Assembly: GCA_024638355.1 (NCBI GenBank)
Contig: JAHEKO010000248.1
Span: forward strand, 1 to 6,034
Length of the DNA: 6,034 nucleotides
Direction of reading: 5' to 3'
Source of the DNA: Acidobacteriota bacterium
Lineage (GTDB): Bacteria; Acidobacteriota; Thermoanaerobaculia; Multivoradales; JAHEKO01
A model generated the notes under the pieces. It saw only the letters and a program-made list of their open reading frames with translations. It ran no database searches and was not told where the DNA came from. Made by a program: the position numbers and the translations under genes. Positions 1 through 5,147 of this stretch are shown here, piece after piece. Position 1 is the first letter of the stretch. Each line of letters opens with the position of its first letter.

Positions 1-2
1 CG

Positions 3-410
3 CTCGGCTGGAACGCCCGCTCCGGACTGAGCGCGAACGAAGCGGCCTTCCGCACGCTGGCCTGCGGCCACATGGCCGCCGAACCGGAGAACCCGGCGGC
101 GGTGGTCACCGCCGTCATCGCCGATCTCGAGACCGAGTACAACCTCTGGTTCACGGTGCTCAACGCGGGCGACGAAGAGCTGACGCGCAAGACCATGGTC
201 AAAGTGACTGGCCCCGACGACTTCGAGATCGAAGCGACCGAGGACGAGGTGGTCTACGGCCCGAACGCCGTCCACCTGATCTGGTTCAATCCGGAGACGC
301 CCTTCATCGCGAGCGGGATCTACACCCACCGCGTCACGGTGAAGACCGCCGGCAAGGCGAGCTACCGCTTCTTCGCCGAGCCGGCGAGCATCACCACCGT
401 CGAGCGCTGA
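3..410 (+). CDS. Unrecognised beta-rich protein, 3' part (5' end outside window)
   Basis: I do not recognise the family. The frame is open from base 3 to the TGA at 408-410, giving at least 135 residues. An internal ATG at 72 would give 112 residues, but it has no Shine-Dalgarno sequence and the reading frame upstream looks equally coding, so the gene probably begins left of the window. The segment from about the 30th codon after that ATG alternates hydrophobic and polar residues (for example YNLWFTVLNAG and VHLIWFNPE), and Gly, Pro and Asn fall at likely turns. This resembles an Ig-like or other beta-sandwich domain. No transmembrane segment, catalytic motif or Cys pair is visible in the retained part. 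Its last 49 nt overlap the end of the convergent isoprenoid-synthase-like gene, and no terminator lies between them. Confidence is good that this is coding and low for any function. Confidence 0.72.
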   Translation, partial: LGWNARSGLSANEAAFRTLACGHMAAEPENPAAVVTAVIADLETEYNLWFTVLNAGDEELTRKTMVKVTGPDDFEIEATEDEVVYGPNAVHLIWFNPETPFIASGIYTHRVTVKTAGKASYRFFAEPASITTVER

Positions 411-1306
411 ATCCGTTGGCCGAGGCCGACGAGGCCGCGGCGGTAGTCGCTCAGATGGACGTGGACCGCCGGGCAGAGGCCGGGATCGAGTCGCGCCATG
501 CCGCGATCGAGCACGGACGCCGCGCGCGCCAGCAGGCGATCCAGTCGATCGGTGGTCGCCAGGTTGGAGGCGACGACGGCCTCGACCGCGTCGGGGGACT
601 CGCTGAACAGCGGGTGGCTCAGACACCAGGCCGCGTGGTTGATGCAGCCCGCGTCCAGGTCCTCGCGAATGTCCCGCAGGTCGTCGACGATCTGGGTGGC
701 CACCGTGAAGGCGTCGAGGGCGGGCGACAGCTGCTCGGTCCAGGCCCGCTCGCGCCCGGCGGCGAAGGTGACGCCGGCGGCGGCGATCTTCAGACAGGCC
801 GAGAGGTCGGCATAGAGTCGCAGCTCCCGGTCGGGATCGCGATCGGGGGAGCGCTGGAGCCGGCCGAGCTCCAGGATGGCGCGCGAGGTGGCGTCGATCG
901 TCTCCTGAAAGACCCGCCAGAAGGGCGAGCGCCCGTCGAAATGGAGCGCCGCACAGCGGGCCGCCTCCGCCAGAAGCGAGTGGGTTCCCAGGGCGAGTCG
1001 CGGGTCGCGGCTGTCGCCGTCGATCAGGTCGTCCTGGACGCGGAACACACCGAAGACGCAGAACTGTAGCCAACAGAGGTCATCCACCAGCACCCGGCCG
1101 GCGGGCGTCGCGTCGACGCCGAAGCTCGTGGCGAGCCAGCGCGGGACGCTCAGCCACGAGAATTCGGCCGACGAGCCCGCCGGCAGCAGCCGCTCGGAGA
1201 TCTCTCGATTCGACCCGGGGCACGAGCGGTCGAGGAGATCCTCCAGCCGCTCGCGGATCCCGCGGCGCTCGATCCGGTGCGCGGCCGCCGCCGGCGAGGC
1301 TCCCAT
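362..1306 (-). CDS. Class I isoprenoid synthase-fold protein (trans-prenyltransferase-like)
   Basis: The 314-aa product has the hallmarks of the trans-isoprenyl diphosphate synthase superfamily. A first Asp-rich motif DDLID lies at residues 92-96. A second, TQIVDDLRD, has its DDxxD at 208-212. A Lys at 173 in ACLKIAAAG sits where the family's conserved KTAxL Lys falls. In this superfamily the two Asp motifs bind the Mg2+-diphosphate of a prenyl donor. The N-terminal GGKRxRP-type isopentenyl-diphosphate site of chain-elongating enzymes is not apparent. The protein may therefore be a divergent member that transfers or cyclises a prenyl group, like ComQ or terpene synthases, and not a housekeeping polyprenyl synthase. 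No signal peptide is seen, so it is probably cytoplasmic. The ATG directly follows the TAG of the upstream 61-aa ORF, with a weak GAGGG 10 nt upstream, so translational coupling is likely. Residues from about 299 to the end are encoded in the overlap with the convergent gene. The superfamily is fairly sure; the substrate is unknown. Confidence 0.85.
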   Translation of the reverse strand: MGASPAAAAHRIERRGIRERLEDLLDRSCPGSNREISERLLPAGSSAEFSWLSVPRWLATSFGVDATPAGRVLVDDLCWLQFCVFGVFRVQDDLIDGDSRDPRLALGTHSLLAEAARCAALHFDGRSPFWRVFQETIDATSRAILELGRLQRSPDRDPDRELRLYADLSACLKIAAAGVTFAAGRERAWTEQLSPALDAFTVATQIVDDLRDIREDLDAGCINHAAWCLSHPLFSESPDAVEAVVASNLATTDRLDRLLARAASVLDRGMARLDPGLCPAVHVHLSDYRRGLVGLGQRIQRSTVVMLAGSAKKR

Positions 1307-1492
1307 CTAGCGCGCGCCCTCGGGAGCCGGAATTCCGGGCGTGCCGGTCTTCCAGATGAACGACTCGAGGATCGGTCGCGGCTCCTCCTCGGTGGGCGCC
1401 AGGACGGCGAGCACCTCGGAGGCCTTGCGGCTGCGGGCCCTCCGCCAGTCGGTCTGCGACTCGTTCGGGCTGCGGTTGCTGTTGCGGCTCAT
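1307..1492 (-). CDS. Small 61-aa peptide, possible precursor for the adjacent prenyltransferase-like enzyme
   Basis: No known family is recognised. The ATG at 1492 is preceded by a near-consensus AAGGAGG (1506-1500) with 7-nt spacing, the strongest ribosome binding site in the window. A second in-frame ATG at 1498 is only 1 nt from that site and is unlikely to be used. The peptide begins MSRNSNRSPN and has a polar, Arg-rich N-terminal half. A short hydrophobic stretch (EVLAVLAP, residues 26-33) follows, then an acidic patch (TEEEPRP) and a C-terminal part ESFIWKTGTPGIPAPEGAR rich in Gly and Pro. It has Trp at 16 and 47, no Cys, no transmembrane helix and no signal peptide. Its TAG stop touches the ATG of the isoprenoid-synthase-like gene. 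The size, the position and the Trp near the C-terminal part recall ComX-type precursors beside ComQ, but there is no sequence similarity I can point to. It could also be a small regulatory or chaperone-like partner, or a leader ORF that only couples translation. Confidence 0.6.
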   Translation of the reverse strand: MSRNSNRSPNESQTDWRRARSRKASEVLAVLAPTEEEPRPILESFIWKTGTPGIPAPEGAR

Positions 1493-1495
1493 TCT

Positions 1496-1556
1496 CATTC
1501 CTCCTTGCGGTGATTGGCTTGGCACCCACACCGCGTGCGTGCCTTCTGGAGGAATG
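1496..1556 (-). promoter_or_regulatory. Candidate SD-sequestering stem in the leader of the 61-aa peptide
   Basis: On the minus-strand transcript CATTCCTCC (1556-1548) is perfectly complementary to GGAGGAATG (1504-1496). The latter contains the peptide's Shine-Dalgarno core and the first of its two ATGs. A smaller stem, GGCAC (1543-1539) with GTGCC (1525-1521), is nested inside, so the 61-nt leader can fold as two stacked stems with an internal loop. The anti-SD arm begins 9 nt after the regulator's TGA (1567-1565). A ribosome terminating there would cover it and free the SD, which predicts coupling of peptide translation to regulator translation. This is seen as complementarity only; the folding and its effect are inferred. 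Confidence 0.45.
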
Positions 1557-1564
1557 GACTGCCG

Positions 1565-3226
1565 TCAGTCGACGAATTCCCCGAGCTTCTTCGCGGCGGC
1601 CGCACGGCCCTCGGATTCGGCTGCCGCGGCGAGGGCCCGCGCGTAGGGCTCGAGGGGGAGCTCGTCGGGGGCCTCGAGCTCCCTGAGGCGGCTCAGCCTC
1701 TTCCTGTCGTACCCGGCTGCCGCCGTGTCGTCGCCGCGGTAGATCGCGAGCAGCTCGAGCAGCGCGTAGGTCGGTGGATCGACCGAGGGGAGGGACCGGG
1801 CGTGCTCGAGGTAGCCCTGCGCCTCGTCGGGAAGCCCGATCAGGATCGCGCAGCCCGCCGCCGCCCAGTAGAGACCGGGGAAGCGCCACCGCCGGTCGGC
1901 CAGCGGCTGGAGCAGCTCCCAGGCACCCTCGATGTCACCCGACTGGAGCTTGGTGCCCGCCAGCATGAAGCGCACGACCCGGTTGTCCGGCTCCTTCTCC
2001 AGCGCGATCTTGAGCTCCTTCTGCGCCTTGCGGGCATTCCCGGCGGCATGGGCGATCGCCCACTCGATCATCGGCCGCTCGAAGGGCGTGGCGCCCTCGT
2101 AGAGACGCTGGAGATCCGCGAGATAGTGAGCCAGCAACTCCGGATCGCCGCCTTCCGCGACCAGGCTGCCGATGCGCCAGACGCGCGGGGCCACGAATCC
2201 CGCGTCGCGCTCCGCGGCCTGGTCGAGTAGAACGCGAGCTCCGGAGTCGTTGAGGTAGGTGTAGGAAAGCCCCTGCAGGAAATCGCCGACGGCGAAGGTG
2301 TCGTGCCGGCGGAAATCGAACCAGGGTCGGATGTCGGGATCGGTGTAGAGATCCAGGTCGATGGCGCCCAGGTAGGCGATCACCCGGCGGGTGATCGCCT
2401 CGGCGCCTTCCCTGGATCCCTGCGGAGTGGGGACCATTCTCACGGCCCGCGGGGCCCACTGGATCTCGTCGGTCCTGGCGTCGATCACGCTCGGCTGTAC
2501 CTCGTAGCGGTCCCCGAACAGCTCGAGCTCGAGCTCGATGCACAGCGTGCGGCGCGCGGTCGTGACCGGATCGCAGCTGTTCGCCTCTCTGATGCTGAGC
2601 CCCTGGGCTCCGGCGAAGGCCGTCACCAGGTCCTGGTGCAGGCTCCGCCCGGCTGCCGAGTGGGGAGCGTCCGGCTCGGGGGCGATCAGCAACAGCTCCC
2701 GTTCGGTCGGGCGTGCTCGGCTCGGCGCCGGCTCGGGGCGTGGCCGCAGCAGCACCGCGACCGCTAACGCGAGCAGGATCGCGGCGCCGGCCGCGTAGGC
2801 CATCCAGGGTCGCCGGGCCGTTGCGGCGGGCTCGGCCTCGAGCGTCTCGACCGGCGCGATCAGCCGGTAGCCGCGCTTGGGAATCGTCTGGATGTAGCGC
2901 GGATCGCTCGCGTTGTCGCCGAAAGCCTTGCGCAGCTCCCAGACGGCGTGCGTCAAGACTTCGTCGGTGACGAAGGCGTCGCCCCAGACGACCCTGATCA
3001 GCTCCTTCTTCGAGCAGACCTGACCGCTACGCGCCGCCAGCGCGACGAGTACGTCGATCGACCGCGGCTCGACGTGCACCGGCTCGTCGCCGTTGACGAT
3101 CAGCCCCAGCGACGGGTGCACTACCCGGTCTCCGACGGAAAAATCCGCAAGATCCGTCAATCTTCTCTGCCCGCTTGGCAACCGACGGCTGTTTTCGATG
3201 CCGGAGCGGTTCCTCAGAAAAACCAC
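1565..3226 (-). CDS. CadC/ToxR-like membrane transcriptional regulator: wHTH, one TM helix, TolB-N-like and TPR-like ectodomain
   Basis: This 553-aa one-component regulator should bind DNA in the cytoplasm and sense outside the membrane. Residues 28-126 form an OmpR/PhoB-type winged helix (Trans_reg_C), with the recognition segment near TDEVLTHAVWELRKAFGD and the wing motif YIQTIPKRGYRL. Residues 141-160 are one transmembrane helix flanked by Arg. Residues 176-290 resemble the TolB N-terminal/FlgO-like fold found in related regulators (for example YEVQPSVIDARTDEIQWA). They carry Cys218 and Cys229, which could form a disulfide in an oxidising compartment. From about 310 to the end the protein is helical and TPR-like, clearest at 388-442. 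There is no receiver domain. The start is GTG at 3226, with GAGGA 6 nt upstream; no better start precedes the winged helix. The gene lies upstream of the peptide and prenyltransferase-like genes on the same strand, and divergent from the sigma operon. Its ligand and targets are unknown. Confidence 0.9.
   Translation of the reverse strand: MVFLRNRSGIENSRRLPSGQRRLTDLADFSVGDRVVHPSLGLIVNGDEPVHVEPRSIDVLVALAARSGQVCSKKELIRVVWGDAFVTDEVLTHAVWELRKAFGDNASDPRYIQTIPKRGYRLIAPVETLEAEPAATARRPWMAYAAGAAILLALAVAVLLRPRPEPAPSRARPTERELLLIAPEPDAPHSAAGRSLHQDLVTAFAGAQGLSIREANSCDPVTTARRTLCIELELELFGDRYEVQPSVIDARTDEIQWAPRAVRMVPTPQGSREGAEAITRRVIAYLGAIDLDLYTDPDIRPWFDFRRHDTFAVGDFLQGLSYTYLNDSGARVLLDQAAERDAGFVAPRVWRIGSLVAEGGDPELLAHYLADLQRLYEGATPFERPMIEWAIAHAAGNARKAQKELKIALEKEPDNRVVRFMLAGTKLQSGDIEGAWELLQPLADRRWRFPGLYWAAAGCAILIGLPDEAQGYLEHARSLPSVDPPTYALLELLAIYRGDDTAAAGYDRKRLSRLRELEAPDELPLEPYARALAAAAESEGRAAAAKKLGEFVD
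2374..2400. repeat. Perfect 12-bp inverted repeat with 3-nt spacer inside the wHTH regulator gene
   Basis: The arms 2374-2385 and 2389-2400 are exact reverse complements (left arm AGGCGATCACCC) around GGC. The repeat encodes residues 276-285 of the regulator, within EAITRRVIAY. In mRNA it would form a very stable hairpin; as DNA it is a symmetric site. No T-run follows on either strand, so it is not a classical intrinsic terminator. It may be a chance result of codon choice. Confidence 0.7.
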
Positions 3227-3251
3227 AGACTTTCCTCAGGACCACTCAGAC
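3210..3251. repeat. Imperfect tandem direct repeat (about 22 bp period) over the regulator start: candidate operator
   Basis: TTCCTCAG occurs at 3210-3217 and again at 3232-3239, 22 bp apart, or about two helical turns. Each copy is followed by a related block, AACCACAGAC (3221-3230) and GACCACTCAGAC (3240-3251). The pair covers the ribosome binding site and start codon of the wHTH regulator. OmpR-family winged helices typically bind tandem direct repeats, so this could be an autoregulatory site. That role is inferred; the repeat itself is visible. Confidence 0.45.
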
Positions 3252-3256
3252 GCCGC

Positions 3257-3285
3257 CGATTACCTTGCACTCAAGATTACAACAA
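3257..3285 (-). promoter_or_regulatory. Weak candidate promoter for the wHTH regulator
   Basis: On the minus strand TTGTTG (3285-3280) and TAATCG (3262-3257) are separated by 17 nt. This fits sigma-70 geometry, with about half of the consensus bases. Transcription would start near 3250, leaving a leader of about 24 nt that includes the GAGGA ribosome binding site. The match is weak and based on eye inspection only. Confidence 0.25.
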
Positions 3286-3298
3286 CAGGGCGGTCTTT

Positions 3299-3306
3299 GG
3301 GGGGGG
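3299..3306 (+). repeat. Run of eight G just upstream of the first sigma gene
   Basis: Eight consecutive G lie directly before AAGG and the ATG at 3314, so the run is part of, or adjoins, the ribosome binding region. It is the longest homopolymer I noticed in the window. It may simply be a G-rich Shine-Dalgarno region. Length variation there could change translation of the sigma gene. Confidence 0.7.
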
Positions 3307-3313
3307 AAGGATA

Positions 3314-4243
3314 ATGAATGTTCGATCCGAAGCACTGACTCTCGATAGCTGGCCGGCACCGCGCGAGCCGAAAGCCGCCGCGAATTCGCCGAGCCGATCC
3401 GCGACCGCTTCGCCCCTGGAGGCCAACGCCTCCCAGGCCGATTGCAGGCGCCTCCTGCTCGAGCGTCTGGATTTCATCGAGCGGACGGTGACGGCCGTCG
3501 CCCGCCGCAACGCCATGAGCCCCTGGGAGAGGGACGACCTGGCGGGCCGGGTCAAGCTGAGGTTGATTTCGAACGACTACGCGATCCTTCGCAAGTTCGA
3601 GGGCAAGAGCCGGCTCACCACCTACCTCACCACGGTGATCCAGAATCTCTTTCGCGACTTCAGGATCCAGCAGTGGGGCAAGTGGCGCCCGTCGGCGGCA
3701 GCCAAACGGCTCGGCGACCTCGGCGTGCAGCTCGAGGCGCTGCTCTACCGCGACCGCTTCTCGTTCCACGAGGCGGTCGAGCTCCTGCGCAGCCGCTACG
3801 GCGTCGAAGCCTCGGAGCTCGAGCTGCTCGAGGTCGCGGGCGCACTGCGCGCTCGCACCACGCGGCGCTTCGAGAGCGACTCGGTGCTGTCGTCTCTCGC
3901 AGCTGCCGAGCGTGGGGATCAGCGGGTCGTCGATGGCGAGCGGGCCGCCGCGTCGGAGCGGGTGCGGGCGGCTCTGGCCAGGGCGCTCGCGGCGCTCGGG
4001 TCGGAGGATCGCCTGATTCTCAAGCTGCGCTTCACCGACGGGCTCACCATTCGGTCGATCGCCGCGACCCTCGACCTCGATCAGCGCGGCATCTACACGC
4101 GCGTCCGCAAGCTCCTGGGCGAGGTCCGGGAGCGCATCGTCGAGCAGGGCGTGCGCTGCGAGGAGGTCATGGACCTTCTCGATTGGCCCGCCTGCTCGAT
4201 CGAGGCGGGGCTCGGCGAGGCGCCGGCGGCGAAGACGGCCTGA
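3314..4243 (+). CDS. Sigma-70 family RNA polymerase sigma factor, ECF-like with long central linker domain (paralogue 1)
   Basis: The 309-aa product should direct RNA polymerase to a specific promoter set. Residues 1-42 are a polar, probably disordered extension. Residues 45-122 are sigma region 2, with DDLAGRVKLRLISNDY, then GKSRLTTYLTTVIQNLFRDF matching the 2.3-2.4 pattern. Residues 214-275 are region 4, with EDRLILKLRFTDGLTIRSIAA and a helix-turn-helix ending near 270. Between them is an unusually long segment (123-212) containing WRPSAAAKR and LLYRDRFSFHEAVELLRSRYGV. That segment is shared with the next gene and faintly resembles a region 3 helix bundle. A 33-residue tail follows region 4. 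The ATG at 3314 was chosen because it follows a G-rich AAGG site. An open frame continues upstream to 2948, but there it is the antisense of the wHTH gene. The gene is first in an operon with paralogue 2 and a membrane protein, divergent from the wHTH regulator. Confidence 0.88.
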   Translation: MNVRSEALTLDSWPAPREPKAAANSPSRSATASPLEANASQADCRRLLLERLDFIERTVTAVARRNAMSPWERDDLAGRVKLRLISNDYAILRKFEGKSRLTTYLTTVIQNLFRDFRIQQWGKWRPSAAAKRLGDLGVQLEALLYRDRFSFHEAVELLRSRYGVEASELELLEVAGALRARTTRRFESDSVLSSLAAAERGDQRVVDGERAAASERVRAALARALAALGSEDRLILKLRFTDGLTIRSIAATLDLDQRGIYTRVRKLLGEVRERIVEQGVRCEEVMDLLDWPACSIEAGLGEAPAAKTA

Positions 4244-4286
4244 CCCTCCGCTCTCCGCTCTGGACTGGCTATCATCGGGCCTGAGC

Positions 4287-5147
4287 ATGTCGGAGCCAGG
4301 CCAGCCCGACGCGGGCGTCGATCCGCGGGAGCTCTTCGAGAGCCACCTCGGCGAGATCGAGCGAATCGTCGGGTGGATCGCTCGCCGCGCCTGCCTGGTG
4401 GGCGACGACGCCGAGGAGTTCCGCTCCTGGGTCCACGTCAAGCTGATGGAGAACGACTTCCGCGTTCTGCGTAGCCACTCCGGGCGGAGCACGCTCGGCA
4501 CCTACCTGGCGGTGGTGGTCCAGAACCTGGCGCGCGACTTCAAGTCGAAGCGGTGGGGGCGCTGGCGCCCCTCCGCGGCCGCCGAGCGGCGCGGCGTGAC
4601 CGCGGTCCAGCTCGAAACGCTGCTGTACCGCGACGGCTTCTCGTTGAGCGAGGCGACCGAGATGCTCCGGCGGCACCACGGGGTTCGCATGAGCGCGGGC
4701 GAGATCGGGGCCCTGGCCGCCGAGCTGCCGCAGCGCTCGCGGCCGGCGACGGAAGGAGGCGAGGCCGTAGAGACCGCGCCCGCCGCGGACCGTGCCGACG
4801 AAGCAGCTCTGCGCGCCGAAGCGCGGGCGCGCCTGGCCGAGGCGCGTCGGGCCCTGAGCGACGCGCTGGCCGAGCTCGACTCCGAGGACCGCCTGATCCT
4901 TCGCATGCACTACGAGAGAGGGCTGACCATCGCGGCGATCGCGGCGGCCCTCGGCCTCGTCCAGCGCCGGCTCTACACGCGCCGCGAGGCCTCGCTGCGC
5001 TCGCTCCGAGCGGGGCTGGAGAAGCGCGGGCTCGAGCCCGCGCTGACGCTCGAGGCGCTGCGATGGTCGGATCGGGAAGGTCGTGGACTCGACTTCCGGG
5101 ATTCCGGGCCGTCTAATCCTAACGAGCGAGGAAGCGACGAGGAATGA
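4287..5147 (+). CDS. Sigma-70 family RNA polymerase sigma factor, ECF-like (paralogue 2)
   Basis: This 286-aa sigma factor is paralogous to the preceding gene. Over about 90 aligned residues, from LRSHSGRSTLGTYL to the end of the central segment, roughly half are identical by eye. The shared parts include VVQNLARDF-type region 2, WRPSAAA, and QLE-LLYRD-FS. Region 2 spans about residues 18-92. The central linker (93-180) carries LLYRDGFSLSEATEMLRRHHGV, then a low-complexity Ala/Glu stretch. Region 4 is about 182-243, with SEDRLILRMHYERGLTIAAIAAALGL. A polar tail of about 40 residues ends RGSDEE. The start ATG lies 43 nt after paralogue 1 and has no clear Shine-Dalgarno sequence, so re-initiation or weak expression is possible. 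The stop overlaps the ATG of the downstream membrane protein (ATGA), a sign of coupled translation. The pair looks like a tandem duplication followed by divergence. Confidence 0.88.
   Translation: MSEPGQPDAGVDPRELFESHLGEIERIVGWIARRACLVGDDAEEFRSWVHVKLMENDFRVLRSHSGRSTLGTYLAVVVQNLARDFKSKRWGRWRPSAAAERRGVTAVQLETLLYRDGFSLSEATEMLRRHHGVRMSAGEIGALAAELPQRSRPATEGGEAVETAPAADRADEAALRAEARARLAEARRALSDALAELDSEDRLILRMHYERGLTIAAIAAALGLVQRRLYTRREASLRSLRAGLEKRGLEPALTLEALRWSDREGRGLDFRDSGPSNPNERGSDEE

Larger units (their letters stand above)
3227..3313. promoter_or_regulatory. Divergent intergenic region between wHTH regulator and sigma operon
   Basis: This 87-bp gap lies between the GTG of the minus-strand regulator and the ATG of the plus-strand sigma gene, so promoters for both directions must lie in or near it. 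It is less GC-rich than its flanks, especially at 3259-3287. It contains half of the tandem direct repeat, a weak minus-strand promoter candidate and a run of eight G. I see no convincing -35/-10 pair for the plus strand. TTGCAC at 3265-3270 has no fitting -10, so the sigma operon may use an alternative sigma factor, possibly one of its own products. Confidence 0.6.

Noticed and set aside
347..386. Inverted repeat CGCCGGC/GCCGGCG near the end of the left-edge gene as a terminator
   Set aside because: The arms are 7 bp, the loop is 26 nt and no T-run follows on either strand. Such GC matches are expected by chance here.
416..1069. Open frame of 217 codons on the + strand
   Set aside because: It is antisense to the isoprenoid-synthase-like gene, is low-complexity Gly/Ala/Arg-rich and shows no domain; the minus strand carries the recognisable motifs.
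1327..1338. 12-bp palindrome CCGGAATTCCGG in the end of the peptide gene
   Set aside because: It has no loop, so it cannot form a good RNA hairpin, and it codes for Pro-Gly-Ile-Pro. Without comparison it is not distinguishable from chance.
1548..1646. GGAGGAATGG on the + strand as a start for a short plus-strand gene
   Set aside because: The downstream frame is antisense to the end of the wHTH regulator and encodes a low-complexity Ala/Ser/Arg string. The sequence is better explained as the anti-SD arm of the opposite strand.
2521..2538. Three tandem copies of GCTCGA
   Set aside because: It encodes alternating Leu-Glu in the regulator; CTC/GAG codon pairs are frequent throughout the window, so this is codon usage, not a repeat element.
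2948..3313. Upstream extension of the first sigma gene
   Set aside because: The frame stays open, but the extension is antisense to the winged helix of the divergent regulator. The ATG at 3314 has a ribosome binding site and leaves a normal sigma factor.
4244..4286. Separate promoter for the second sigma gene (TATCAT near 4269, tandem TCCGCTC upstream)
   Set aside because: The gap is only 43 nt and no -35 element fits, so read-through from the first sigma gene is the simpler explanation.
3260..4501. Open frame of 413 codons on the - strand across both sigma genes
   Set aside because: It is antisense to the clear sigma regions 2 and 4, and its composition (Leu, Arg, Glu, Pro) is typical of mirror frames in high-GC DNA.
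4272..4910. Open frame of 212 codons on the - strand
   Set aside because: It is the complement of sigma paralogue 2, with no family signal of its own.
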